From assembly GCF_039542305.1 (NCBI RefSeq), contig NZ_BAABHW010000001.1, positions 248,001-312,000 of the forward strand: a stretch of DNA of 64,000 nt, read 5' to 3'. The position numbers were made by a program, and so were the translations under genes. Source of the stretch: Roseibacterium beibuensis (GTDB lineage Bacteria; Pseudomonadota; Alphaproteobacteria; Rhodobacterales; Rhodobacteraceae). The notes under the pieces were generated by a model, which was not told the origin of the DNA, did no database searches, and saw nothing but the letters and a program-made list of their open reading frames with translations. Positions 50,784-62,745 of the stretch are shown in pieces. Within the stretch, counting starts at the first letter, position 1; every line of letters begins with the position of its first letter.

Positions 50784-53116
50784 TCCGCCGTGAGAAGCGG
50801 CGGCTTTTTCGAAGACAGGCGCGGATTGCCCGGCTCTTCGATGCGCAGGTCGATCTCGCCATCCTTGACGCCGACCTTCACGACACCGCCCTTGGCCAGC
50901 TTGCCGAAGAGCAGTTCCTCGGCCAGCGGCTTCTTGATGTGCTCCTGGATCACGCGGCCAAGCGGGCGGGCGCCCATCCGGTCGTCATAGCCCTTGTCGG
51001 CCAGCCATTCGGCAGCGGGCTTGGTCAGTTCGATGGTCACGTTGCGATCCATCAACTGCGCTTCCAGTTGCAGCACGAACTTCTCGACCACCTGCAGGAT
51101 CACCTCTTTCGGCAGCGCGCCGAAGGAGATCACCGCGTCCAGACGGTTGCGGAATTCCGGCGTGAAGGTCCGCTCGATCGCGGCGGTGTCTTCACCCTCG
51201 CGGCGGTCGCGGCCGAAGCCGATGGCCGCCTTGGCCTGTTCCGCGGCGCCCGCGTTCGAGGTCATGATCAGGATCACGTTGCGGAAATCGACCGACCGGC
51301 CGTTGTGATCCGTCAGCGTGCCGTGGTCCATGACCTGCAGCAGGATGTTGAACACGTCCGGATGCGCCTTCTCGATCTCGTCGAGCAGCAGCACGCAATG
51401 CGGATGCTGGTCCACGCCATCGGTCAGCAGACCGCCCTGGTCGAAGCCGACATAGCCCGGAGGCGCGCCGATCAGGCGGCTGACGGCGTGTTTCTCCATG
51501 TATTCCGACATGTCGAACCGCAGCAACTCGACCCCGAGCGTGTCGGCCAATTGCTTGGCGACCTCGGTCTTGCCGACGCCGGTGGGGCCGGCGAACAGGT
51601 AGTTGCCGATCGGCTTTTCCGGTTCGCGCAGGCCCGCGCGGGCCAGCTTGATCGCGCTCGACAGGGCGTCAATGGCGGCATCCTGGCCGAAGACCACGCG
51701 CTTGAGCGTGCTCTCCAGGTCCTTGAGCATCTCGGAGTCGTCCTTCGAGACGTTCTTGGGCGGAATGCGGGCGATCTTGGCCACGACGGCCTCGATCTCC
51801 TTGGCGCCGATGGACTTGCGGCGCTTGGATTCCGCCACAAGATGCTGCGCCGCGCCGGCCTCGTCGATCACGTCGATGGCCTTGTCGGGCAGTTTGCGGT
51901 CGTTGATGTAGCGCGCGGACAGCTCCACCGCGGTCTTGATCGCGTCATTGGTGTATTTGACCGAGTGATGCTCCTCGAAATAGGGCTTGATACCCTTGAG
52001 GATCTTTACCGCATCCTCGACCGAGGGCTCGGTCACGTCGATCTTCTGGAACCGGCGGCTGAGCGCGCGGTCCTTTTCGAAGTGCTGGCGAAACTCCTTG
52101 TAGGTGGTGGAGCCCATGCAACGCAGCTTGCCGCCCTGAAGCGCGGGCTTCAGCAGGTTCGAGGCGTCCATCGCCCCGCCCGAGGTCGCGCCCGCACCGA
52201 TCACGGTGTGGATCTCGTCGATGAACAGCACCGCGTCGGGGTGATCTTCGAGTTCCTTGACGACGGCCTTCAGGCGTTCCTCGAAATCGCCGCGATAGCG
52301 GGTGCCGGCCAGAAGCGCGCCCATGTCGAGTGAGTAGATCGTGGCGCCCTGCAACACCTCGGGCGTCTGGCCTTCGACGATTTTCTTGGCGAGGCCTTCG
52401 GCGATGGCGGTCTTGCCCACGCCGGGATCGCCCACCAGAAGCGGGTTGTTCTTGCGGCGGCGGCACAGCACCTGGATGCAGCGTTCGACCTCGTGGTCGC
52501 GGCCGATCAGCGGATCGACATCGCCCTTTTCGGCCTTGGCGTTCAGGTCGACGCAGTATTTCGCCAGCGCCGATTCCTTGCCTTCGCCCTCGGGCGCCTG
52601 CGCCTGTGCGGCAGAGGTTGCTTCGTCCTCGTCCTCGGTGGCGCCGGTCACGGGGCGCTGCTCACCATAGGACGGGTCCTTGGCCACGCCATGGGCGATG
52701 AAGTTGACCGCGTCGTAGCGGGTCATGTCCTGTTCCTGCAGGAAATAGGCCGCGTTCGACTCGCGCTCGGCGAAGATGGCGACAAGGACGTTGGCGCCCG
52801 TCACCTCGGTCCGGCCCGAGGACTGGACATGGATCGCGGCGCGCTGGATCACACGCTGGAAGGCGGCGGTGGGCACCGCTTCGGAGCCTTCGACATCGGT
52901 GACGAGGGTTGAAAGATCATCCTCGATGAATTGCACCAGCGTCTGGCGCAGCTCTTCGAGATCGACGCTGCACGCCTTCATCACCTTCTGCGCGTCGGGT
53001 TCGTCGATCAGCGCGAGAAGAAGATGTTCCAGCGTTGCAAGCTCGTGACGCCGTGCATTCGCGTTGGCGAGGGCAGCGTGGATGGCCTGCTCTAGGGTGT
53101 TCGAAAAAGATGGCAC
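50780..53116 (-). CDS. clpA: ATP-dependent Clp protease ATP-binding subunit ClpA
   Basis: This 778-residue protein has an N-domain (about 1-145), AAA+ module 1 with GDPGVGKTAIAEGL, and AAA+ module 2 with GPTGVGKTEVAKQL. The ClpP-binding tripeptide IGF is in AAIGFGRD. It unfolds substrates for ClpP and works with ClpS in the N-degron pathway; clpS is not in the window next to it. The GTG start at 53116 has AAAGGAG upstream at good spacing. A nested palindrome lies upstream. Confidence 0.96.
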   Translation of the reverse strand: MPSFSNTLEQAIHAALANANARRHELATLEHLLLALIDEPDAQKVMKACSVDLEELRQTLVQFIEDDLSTLVTDVEGSEAVPTAAFQRVIQRAAIHVQSSGRTEVTGANVLVAIFAERESNAAYFLQEQDMTRYDAVNFIAHGVAKDPSYGEQRPVTGATEDEDEATSAAQAQAPEGEGKESALAKYCVDLNAKAEKGDVDPLIGRDHEVERCIQVLCRRRKNNPLLVGDPGVGKTAIAEGLAKKIVEGQTPEVLQGATIYSLDMGALLAGTRYRGDFEERLKAVVKELEDHPDAVLFIDEIHTVIGAGATSGGAMDASNLLKPALQGGKLRCMGSTTYKEFRQHFEKDRALSRRFQKIDVTEPSVEDAVKILKGIKPYFEEHHSVKYTNDAIKTAVELSARYINDRKLPDKAIDVIDEAGAAQHLVAESKRRKSIGAKEIEAVVAKIARIPPKNVSKDDSEMLKDLESTLKRVVFGQDAAIDALSSAIKLARAGLREPEKPIGNYLFAGPTGVGKTEVAKQLADTLGVELLRFDMSEYMEKHAVSRLIGAPPGYVGFDQGGLLTDGVDQHPHCVLLLDEIEKAHPDVFNILLQVMDHGTLTDHNGRSVDFRNVILIMTSNAGAAEQAKAAIGFGRDRREGEDTAAIERTFTPEFRNRLDAVISFGALPKEVILQVVEKFVLQLEAQLMDRNVTIELTKPAAEWLADKGYDDRMGARPLGRVIQEHIKKPLAEELLFGKLAKGGVVKVGVKDGEIDLRIEEPGNPRLSSKKPPLLTAE

Positions 53117-53206
53117 AGGCGTGCTCCTTTCGGTGTCATCGAGTCGGGGCCTAGGCCGTTCCTCGATCATGGCCTCATAAGGTTAAGGTTTGGTTTTTAT
53201 CGGCGC

Positions 53207-53270
53207 GTTTCAAGGAATTTCTGCTCAAAGGACTGTGTTCCTTTGGTCCTGATGCACAAGTCCTTGAAAC
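53207..53270. promoter_or_regulatory. Nested palindrome between gloB and clpA
   Basis: Outer arms GTTTCAAGGA (53207-53216) and TCCTTGAAAC (53261-53270) are perfect 10-bp inverted repeats. Inside is a hairpin CAAAGGA-CTGTGT-TCCTTTG (53226-53245). Each outer arm carries CTTGAAA, which is like the -35 box of heat-shock sigma32 promoters, one on each strand. The leftward one sits about 90 bp from the clpA start. Confidence 0.6.
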
Positions 53271-53353
53271 CCGGCGCATCGGTCGCGGATGGCTGCCCAA
53301 GGAACGGGCAGCGGTGAATCGCGCGATGCACAGGGCAGGCGGGCGGGGCAGCT

Positions 53354-54136
53354 TCAGAACCGGTCCTTTCGAGCCCGAATTTCCGCGAAAACCGCGACAG
53401 GGTCGGCCTGGGCCATGCCCAGTCGGTCGGCTATTCCGGATTTATCGGCGCGCAGAAAGGGATTCGTGGCGCATTCTTCGGCGAGGGTCGACGGCACCGT
53501 GGCTTGTCCTGCAGCGCGTGCCGCGTCGATCCTGGCTGCCCTAGAAATAAGCGCCGCGTTCTCGGGATCAATGGTCAGGGCGAAGCGGGCGTTGGACTGG
53601 GTGTATTCGTGGCCGGAGCAGATCAGCGTGTCGGGCGGCAGCGCGGCGAGCTTCGACAGGCTTTCGAACATCTGTGCCGCCGTGCCCTCGAACAGCCGGC
53701 CACATCCCAAGGCCATCAGGCTGTCGGCGGTAAAGACGGCCCCGGCCGTCGGGAAGTAGTAGGCGATATGCCCGATCGTGTGGCCGGAGACGTCGATCAC
53801 CCGACCTTCGAGGTCGCCGATCGTGACCGTGTCGCCCTCGGACAGGGCATGGTCCAGCGGCGGCAGGCGTTCGGCATCGGCGGCCGCCCCCCAGACCCTG
53901 GCACCGTAATGGGTGCGCAATTCCGTCAGGCCATCGACATGATCCCAGTGATGATGGGTGATCAGGATATCGGTCAGATGCCAGCCGCGCGCCTCCAGCG
54001 CCTCGCGGATCGGCGCGGCCTCGGGGGCGTCGATCAATGCCGTGGCCCCCGTGCGCGTGTCGTGGAGCAGGAAGGCGTAGTTGTCCTCGAGGCACGGAAT
54101 GGTGACGATCTCGCTGTTCAGGACTGTCTCGGGCAT
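53354..54136 (-). CDS. gloB: Hydroxyacylglutathione hydrolase (glyoxalase II)
   Basis: This 260-residue metallo-beta-lactamase-fold enzyme has the zinc motif HHHWDH at residues 61-66, GHTIGHIAYY and the C-terminal HxxxN region SGHEYTQSNARFAL. It hydrolyses S-lactoylglutathione in methylglyoxal removal. The start at 54136 is an ATG. It is divergent from the methyltransferase gene, with 77 bp between starts, an arrangement that may be conserved in the group. Confidence 0.95.
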   Translation of the reverse strand: MPETVLNSEIVTIPCLEDNYAFLLHDTRTGATALIDAPEAAPIREALEARGWHLTDILITHHHWDHVDGLTELRTHYGARVWGAAADAERLPPLDHALSEGDTVTIGDLEGRVIDVSGHTIGHIAYYFPTAGAVFTADSLMALGCGRLFEGTAAQMFESLSKLAALPPDTLICSGHEYTQSNARFALTIDPENAALISRAARIDAARAAGQATVPSTLAEECATNPFLRADKSGIADRLGMAQADPVAVFAEIRARKDRF

Positions 54137-54213
54137 GGCAATTCCCTATCGTGTAGGTAAGGTCGGCACGGCGACAAGAAGCGACAGCCTCGCGCAGAGC
54201 AATGGGGAGTGCA

Positions 54214-54972
54214 ATGCATCTGGACGTGCTGGACCTGCGCCAGTTCTATTACCGGACCAGATTGGGCCGGACCGCGCAAAAGGCAATCCGCGACCGGATG
54301 CTCGGGCTGTGGCCCGAGGCGAAAGGGCAGACCGTGGTGGGATTCGGCTTTGCGGTGCCGCTGCTGCGGCCCTACCTCGCCGATGCTCGCCGGGTCATCG
54401 GCCTGATGCCGGCCGAGCAGGGTGTGATGCCGTGGCCCGCCGGCATGGATAACGTCTCGGTCCTGTGTCGAGAGAGCCTTTGGCCGCTGGAGACGGGGCG
54501 CGCCGACAAGATCGTCTGCCTGCACGGGCTGGAAACCTCGGAACATCCCTCGGCCCTGCTGGACGAGGCGGCGCGCGTCCTGGGCCCGGGCGGCAAGGCG
54601 CTTTTCATCGTGCCGAACCGGGGCGGGTTGTGGGCGCGGCGCGATGCGACGCCCTTCGGCTTCGGTCGCCCCTATTCGCTTGGACAGTTGGAGGCGCAAC
54701 TCAAACGGCACGATTTCGTGCCCGAGCGCCACGCCGCCGCCCTGTTCGCGCCGCCTTCGGACAAACGGTTCTGGTTGCGCTCGGCGGAGATGGTGGAGCG
54801 CATGGGCGGGCAATTGTCGAGCTACAGGGCAGGGGGAGTGATCCTGCTGGAAGCGTCGAAACGCGTCCCGGCCCCCCTCGGGCCGGGCCTGGCCGAGCGG
54901 GTGCGCCGCCCGTTGCGCGTGCTGGAAGGCACGCCGCAGCCCGCAGCGGCCACCGGGCGCAGCAAGGCCTGA
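54214..54972 (+). CDS. Class I SAM-dependent methyltransferase-like protein
   Basis: This 252-residue protein has a methyltransferase fold from about 38: the glycine-rich loop is degenerate (VVGFGFAVP). The middle has LHGLETSEHPSALLDEAARVLGPGGKALFIVPN, typical of class I enzymes, and a C-terminal region of about 80 residues with LLEASKRVPAP. The substrate is unknown. GGGGAG lies close before the ATG. The loose GxGxG motif leaves open that SAM binding is weakened. Confidence 0.83.
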   Translation: MHLDVLDLRQFYYRTRLGRTAQKAIRDRMLGLWPEAKGQTVVGFGFAVPLLRPYLADARRVIGLMPAEQGVMPWPAGMDNVSVLCRESLWPLETGRADKIVCLHGLETSEHPSALLDEAARVLGPGGKALFIVPNRGGLWARRDATPFGFGRPYSLGQLEAQLKRHDFVPERHAAALFAPPSDKRFWLRSAEMVERMGGQLSSYRAGGVILLEASKRVPAPLGPGLAERVRRPLRVLEGTPQPAAATGRSKA

Positions 54973-54981
54973 ACCCGCGCG

Positions 54982-55653
54982 TCAGACGAAAGTGGCCTCG
55001 ATCGAGGTGATCGGCCGGTTGCAGAGAATCTCGGGCTCTTCGGTCTGGCGCGAGTATTCCGTCATGATCAGGCCATCGCCATCGTCGGCGGGTTCCGTGG
55101 TGAACCGTCCCATGGCCAGTTCGCCCAGCTTCTCCAGGCCGTATCGCTCGATCAGGTCGGCTTCGGTCCCGCGGAAATCGTCACCGTTTTCCGGGAGGTC
55201 ACCCGGCGCGAGATAGAAATTCAGCGAGAAGACGGTGTCGGTGCGCCCGTCCTCGGCCCCGCTTGCGGCGTCGAACTTGGCGGCCACCTGCAAGACCTGG
55301 CCTGCAACGTCGTCCTCGATATTCAGGTCGAGTTGCGCATCCGGCGGCAAGGACATCCGGAAACCGTTTGCCGTTTCCGTCTGCGGCCAGTTCTCGTTTT
55401 CTGTTTCGTCGTCCTGCAATTGGAGCGAGACCACGGCATCGCCGATCTCGCCATGGGTTTCGATGAAATCCACGATGTCTTGCTGCACGGATTCCATCGA
55501 CAGGAGGTCTCCGCCGTGCTCCGGCGCGTCGGGATCGTCGGGGTCGTATCCGTCGCGGCCATGATCCGAGGTCTCGTCCGATGTGTCGAACGCGCCCATG
55601 AACAGCCAGCCGGCCGTTCCCAAAAGCGCCAATACGGAAAGATAGGATAGCAT
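54982..55653 (-). CDS. Acidic membrane-anchored protein, function unknown
   Basis: This 223-residue protein starts with one hydrophobic segment (about 3-21, SYLSVLALLGTAGWLFMGAF) and then a strongly acidic Asp/Glu/Pro-rich stretch (about 22-55). The remainder is a soluble domain predicted outside the cytoplasm, ending NRPITSIEATFV. The Asp-rich stretch could bind calcium. I recognise no named family. An earlier in-frame ATG at about 55700 is possible. It converges on the methyltransferase gene across 9 bp. Confidence 0.68.
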   Translation of the reverse strand: MLSYLSVLALLGTAGWLFMGAFDTSDETSDHGRDGYDPDDPDAPEHGGDLLSMESVQQDIVDFIETHGEIGDAVVSLQLQDDETENENWPQTETANGFRMSLPPDAQLDLNIEDDVAGQVLQVAAKFDAASGAEDGRTDTVFSLNFYLAPGDLPENGDDFRGTEADLIERYGLEKLGELAMGRFTTEPADDGDGLIMTEYSRQTEEPEILCNRPITSIEATFV

Positions 55654-56123
55654 GAAGGGTCGTCTTTGCCTGTTCGTTGCCCAATGCATTGTTTCCATTG
55701 CGATCAAGGCAACTTCATAGCCGGAAACGGATTGTTTCTGCCGAGAAAAAGGCATTCTTTGGGCAATGCGCCTTTCGATCCGGGGGGGCGACTTTCCCTG
55801 TTCCGGCGTGATCGGAGCGTGCCAATCCGGTCCGCTTGCCGGTGCTGGCGCTAACAATTCGCTCAGAATCGTGGAACCGGGCGCGGTCAAAGCGCAGTTT
55901 TTTGAGGCTTCAAACCGTCGCATCGCGGCTGTTCTTTCGTAAGCTCATGAAAAGGTTAAAGTTTCCGTTTTGATGCCGGTGCCGCGTGGCTGTTGCAGCA
56001 TTAGGAACGCTCTGCTACATCCACCGCGATTTAAGGGGAAACGGCGGACCGCCACGTCTGCCACGCGAACTCGCCTGGGGGTGCTGCCTGCACCGACCGG
56101 GCCAACCATGTGAAAGGGTGGAC
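55654..56123. other. 470-bp intergenic region upstream of the atp operon
   Basis: No gene is supported. It holds an imperfect hairpin AAAGGCATT / AATGCGCCTTT at 55748-55775 and must carry the atp promoter. The best visual candidate is TTGCAG at 55993-55998 and TACATC at 56016-56021, spaced 17 bp. Both boxes are weak. Confidence 0.4.
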
Positions 56124-56684
56124 GTGAGCGAACCAGCTTCGATCTCGACCGGCATTGCCGCGCGCTATGCGACCGCGATGTTCGAACTCGCCGACGAAGG
56201 CGGATCCCTCGACAAGCTCGAGGCCGATGTGGATGCGCTGGATGCGGCACTGGCCGAAAGCGCCGATCTGCGCGACCTGATCGCCTCGCCCGTCTACGGG
56301 CGCGACGAAACCGGGGCGGCCATCGCCAAGCTGGTCGAGGCCATGTCGCTCGGACCCATCGCGGGCAACACGCTCAAGCTGATGGCCGAAAAGCGCCGCC
56401 TCTTCGTTCTGCCGGCGCTTCTGGCCGCGCTGCGCGAGAAGATCGCCGAGCACAAGGGCGAGATCACCGCAGACGTGGTGTCGGCCAAGGCGCTGACCAA
56501 GGCGCAGTCGGACAAGCTCCAGAAGTCGCTGTCGGCAACCGTCGGGCGCGATGTGAAACTGAATACGACCGTCGATGAAAGCCTCATTGGCGGTCTTGTC
56601 GTCAAGGTGGGCTCGAAAATGATCGACACGTCGATCCGTTCGAAGCTCAACACCCTCCAGAACAGCATGAAAGAGGTCGGATAA
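56124..56684 (+). CDS. atpH: ATP synthase F1 subunit delta
   Basis: This 186-residue delta (OSCP-like) subunit links the F1 head to the Fo stator. N-terminal helical domain GIAARYATAMFELADE and C-terminal VGRDVKLNTTVDESLIGGLVVKVG are typical. I chose the GTG at 56124; AAGG lies six bases upstream. It is the first gene of atpHAGDC. The Fo genes are absent from the window, as usual in alphaproteobacteria. Confidence 0.94.
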   Translation: MSEPASISTGIAARYATAMFELADEGGSLDKLEADVDALDAALAESADLRDLIASPVYGRDETGAAIAKLVEAMSLGPIAGNTLKLMAEKRRLFVLPALLAALREKIAEHKGEITADVVSAKALTKAQSDKLQKSLSATVGRDVKLNTTVDESLIGGLVVKVGSKMIDTSIRSKLNTLQNSMKEVG

Positions 56685-58223
<1,539 letters not shown>

Positions 58224-58253
58224 TCCGGAACCGATCGAGAGAGGTAAAGGCAC

Positions 58254-59135
58254 ATGCCGAGCCTTAAGGACCTGAAGAACCGGATCGAGTCGGTCAAATC
58301 GACCCGCAAGATCACCAAGGCGATGCAAATGGTCGCCGCAGCGAAACTGCGCCGGGCGCAGGACGCGGCGGAGATGGCGCGCCCCTATGCCGAGAAGATG
58401 GAGACCGTCATGAGCGGTCTCGCCCGCTCGGTCGGCGCATCCGAAAGCGCGCCCCGCCTTCTGTCGGGGACGGGCAAGGATGACGTGCATCTGCTGGTCG
58501 TGATGACGGCCGAGCGTGGCCTGTGCGGTGGTTTCAACTCGACCATCGTGCGCAAGGCGCGCCAGCGCATCGACAGCCTGCGGGCCGCCGGCAAGACGAT
58601 CAAGATCCTGACCGTCGGCAAGAAGGGCCGTGAGCAGCTCAAGCGCGACCATGCCGACCTGTTCGTCGGCCATGTCGATCTAAGCGAGGTCAAGCGGATC
58701 GGCTATGCCAACGCCGCCGAGATCGCCGCGAACCTGCTCGACCGGTTCGATGCCGGCGAGTTCGACGTCGCGACGATCTACTACAACCGCTTCCAGTCGG
58801 TGATCAGCCAGATCCCGACCGAACAGCAGGTCATTCCCGCCAGCTTCGACGATGCCGAGGATGGCGCCGAGGAGACCGGGACGCTCTACGATTACGAACC
58901 CTCGGAAGAGGCCGTTCTCGAAGACCTGCTGCCGCGCGGTGTGGCAACCCAGATCTTCACCGCACTGCTCGAAAACGCGGCGTCCGAACAGGGCGCACGG
59001 ATGAGCGCGATGGACAACGCCACGCGCAACGCGGGCGAGATGATCGAGAACCTGACGATCCAGTATAACCGGTCGCGTCAGGCCGTCATCACCAACGAGC
59101 TGATCGAAATCATCTCGGGCGCCGAGGCGCTCTAA
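58254..59135 (+). CDS. atpG: ATP synthase F1 subunit gamma
   Basis: This 293-residue central-stalk subunit has N-terminal helix SLKDLKNRIESVKSTRKITKAMQMVAAAKLRRAQ and C-terminal helix near ASEQGARMSAMDNATRNAGEMI, both classical. Rotation of gamma drives ATP synthesis in the alpha-beta ring. It starts 30 bp after atpA, with GAGAGG ahead. A GLCGGFN motif is present. Confidence 0.98.
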   Translation: MPSLKDLKNRIESVKSTRKITKAMQMVAAAKLRRAQDAAEMARPYAEKMETVMSGLARSVGASESAPRLLSGTGKDDVHLLVVMTAERGLCGGFNSTIVRKARQRIDSLRAAGKTIKILTVGKKGREQLKRDHADLFVGHVDLSEVKRIGYANAAEIAANLLDRFDAGEFDVATIYYNRFQSVISQIPTEQQVIPASFDDAEDGAEETGTLYDYEPSEEAVLEDLLPRGVATQIFTALLENAASEQGARMSAMDNATRNAGEMIENLTIQYNRSRQAVITNELIEIISGAEAL

Positions 59136-59154
59136 GTCACCGGAGATACGACAC

Positions 59155-60579
<1,425 letters not shown>

Positions 60580-60642
60580 TCAAACCCCGTGCGGGGGCGC
60601 CTGCCGCGTCCCCGCGTCAACGGGTCCTGAACGGAGGACATC

Positions 60643-61059
60643 ATGGCAGAGATGATGCAATTCGATCTCGTCAGCCCGGAGCGGCGCCTTGCGTCCGTCG
60701 AGGCCTCCGAGGTGCGCATCCCGGGCGCTGACGGCGACATGACCGCGATGGCCGATCATGCGCCGACCATCACCACGTTGCGGCCCGGCGTGCTGTCCGT
60801 GACCCATGCCTCGGGCACCGATGAATATATCGTGCTGGGCGGGTTCGCCGACATCTCGGGCAAGGCCGTCACGGTGCTGGCCGAACGCGCCCTGCCGAAG
60901 GGTGAGCTGGATCGCGAAACGCACGAAAGCCTCGTGGAAGAGTTCCGCGCGGCCCATGAAAAGGCGAAAGACACCTTCCAGAACGAGCCGGGCCCCGTCG
61001 ACGACGCGGCCAAGCTTCTGTCGGACATGGTGGCCTTGGGCGATCACATCAACGCGTGA
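60643..61059 (+). CDS. atpC: ATP synthase F1 subunit epsilon
   Basis: This 138-residue subunit has an N-terminal beta-sandwich (QFDLVSPERRLASVEASEVRIPG, then DEYIVLGGFADISG) and a helical C-terminal part. It regulates ATP hydrolysis at the central stalk. It closes the operon, 63 bp after atpD, before a strong terminator. The helical end looks somewhat different from the E. coli form, as in other alphaproteobacteria. Confidence 0.95.
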   Translation: MAEMMQFDLVSPERRLASVEASEVRIPGADGDMTAMADHAPTITTLRPGVLSVTHASGTDEYIVLGGFADISGKAVTVLAERALPKGELDRETHESLVEEFRAAHEKAKDTFQNEPGPVDDAAKLLSDMVALGDHINA

Positions 61060-61081
61060 TCGCGCGACAGGATTTGACGGG

Positions 61082-61116
61082 CCCCGTCCACGCATCGTGG
61101 GCGGGGTTTTTCTTTG
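61082..61116 (+). terminator. Strong intrinsic terminator of the atp operon
   Basis: 11-bp stem CCCCGTCCACG / CGTGGGCGGGG (one wobble pair) with a 3-nt loop, then TTTTTCTTT. It lies 22 bp after the atpC stop. This is the best-formed terminator in the window. Confidence 0.92.
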
Positions 61117-61204
61117 TCCCGGCCCGCGAAAACCCTAGGTTTTGCCCAAATCCTGTCCGCGGAATCGTGTTCCCTGTACCGATGGGGGAGGGGTCGCACC
61201 GATC

Positions 61205-61555
61205 ATGAAACGCCTCAAAAGCCATCTTGTGGGCCTTGAACAGGGCTCAACGATCATGTTCAGCGATTTCGAGCATGACGGGCCGATGTGGTCCGGCGAA
61301 GGCCCGCGCGAGGCGCGTATCGACATCCGGTTCGACGACAGTTTCAGAACACCGCCCGTCGTTCATGTCGCGATGGGCATGTGGGACACCGAAGGCCAGA
61401 TGAACCAGCGCGCCGACCTGCGCGCCGAGAATATCACGCCCGAAGGGTTCGATCTGGTGTTCCGCACATGGGGAGACAGCCGCATCGCACGCGTGCGCGC
61501 CGATTGGCTGGCCATCGGCGAACTTGCCGATGACGAGGTCTGGGATGTCGAGTGA
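61205..61555 (+). CDS. H-type lectin-domain protein
   Basis: This 116-residue protein is nearly all H-type lectin domain: RIDIRFDDSFRTPPVVHVAMG, then RADLRAENITPEGFDLVFRTWGDSRIARVRADWLAIG, matching the snail-agglutinin-like fold. There is no signal peptide, so it is likely cytoplasmic or exported by another route. I chose the ATG at 61205, with a GGAGG-like run upstream. The ligand is unknown. It lies between the atp terminator and prs, convergent with prs across 18 bp. Confidence 0.83.
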   Translation: MKRLKSHLVGLEQGSTIMFSDFEHDGPMWSGEGPREARIDIRFDDSFRTPPVVHVAMGMWDTEGQMNQRADLRAENITPEGFDLVFRTWGDSRIARVRADWLAIGELADDEVWDVE

Positions 61556-61573
61556 CGCGGTAGAGCCGCGCGC

Positions 61574-62602
61574 TCAGCGGCCCCACATGCCCCGCGGGTA
61601 GAGACCCTCGTAAATCGGCACAAGGCTGGCGGTATCGAACAGCGACGAGACGCTGGTGCCCGACCAGATGTTGACGATGGCCTGCGCCAGCATGGGCGCG
61701 GTGGGCACAATGCGGATATTTGCGCAGGTCTTGACCGGCTCGGGCGCTTCGATCGTGTCGGTGATGACCATGGATTTAAGCACCGATTTCGAGATGCGAT
61801 CGACCGCCGGACCCGACAGAACGCCATGCGTGGTATAGGCGTGCACCTCGGTCGCGCCGGCCTCCATCAGCACGTCGGCGGCTTTGCAGAGCGTGCCGGC
61901 GGTGTCGCAGATGTCATCGACGATAATGCATTTCTTGTCGGTCACCTCGCCGATCACGGTCATGCCCGCGACTTCGCCGGCCTTCTCCCGGCGCTTGTCC
62001 ACGATGGCGAGGGGCGCGCCGATCCGGGTGGCCAGTTCACGCGCGCGGCTCACACCGCCGACGTCGGGCGAAATGACCATCACGTCGGACATGTCGCCGT
62101 CCATCTGGTGCAGGATGTCGAGCGCGAAAATCGGGCTGGCATAGAGGTTGTCGACGGGGATGTCGAAGAAGCCCTGGATCTGGGCGGCGTGCAGGTCCAT
62201 CGTCAGGACCCGCTCGACCCCGCCATGGGTGATGAGGTTCGACACCAGCTTGGCCGAAATGGGCGTGCGCGCCTTGGTGCGGCGATCCTGCCGGGCGTAG
62301 CCGAAATAGGGGATCACGGCAGTGACGCGCGCAGCCGAGGAGCGGCGCAGCGCATCGGCCATGATCAGGAGTTCCATCAGGTTGTCATTCGCCGGTTTCG
62401 AGGTCGGCTGGATGATGAACATGTCTTCGCCACGGACGTTCTCGTAGACCTCTACGAAGATCTCCTGGTCGTTGAAGCGTTCGACGCGGGCGTCGACAAG
62501 GCCCACCTGCATGCCGCGATGCATGGACATGCGGCGCGCGATGGCTTCGGCCAGGGGCCGGTTGGCGTTTCCGGAAATGAGCTTGGGTTCGGTCGAAGGC
62601 AT
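61574..62602 (-). CDS. prs: Ribose-phosphate pyrophosphokinase
   Basis: This 342-residue enzyme makes PRPP from ribose 5-phosphate and ATP. Signatures DLHAAQIQGFFDIPVDNL (about 146-163) and the PRPP loop VDDICDTAGTL are intact. The start at 62602 leads to SGNANRPLAEAIARRM. The C-terminus is longer than the E. coli enzyme by about 25 residues, ending SLFDTASLVPIYEGLYPRGMW, a variant I believe is common in alphaproteobacteria. Confidence 0.96.
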   Translation of the reverse strand: MPSTEPKLISGNANRPLAEAIARRMSMHRGMQVGLVDARVERFNDQEIFVEVYENVRGEDMFIIQPTSKPANDNLMELLIMADALRRSSAARVTAVIPYFGYARQDRRTKARTPISAKLVSNLITHGGVERVLTMDLHAAQIQGFFDIPVDNLYASPIFALDILHQMDGDMSDVMVISPDVGGVSRARELATRIGAPLAIVDKRREKAGEVAGMTVIGEVTDKKCIIVDDICDTAGTLCKAADVLMEAGATEVHAYTTHGVLSGPAVDRISKSVLKSMVITDTIEAPEPVKTCANIRIVPTAPMLAQAIVNIWSGTSVSSLFDTASLVPIYEGLYPRGMWGR

Positions 62603-62745
62603 GGCGGCAGCGGTCCCCTGGTCTGTCCCTTGGTGTTCGAGGCCGGACGCACGCCGCCGCCCCCCAACAGGCGACCTGCGATCGGTTGACACCCCCTAGC
62701 ACCCGCCTAGGCTGCGCGCAAAGCCAAATCGGGAGCGCGCGGCAC

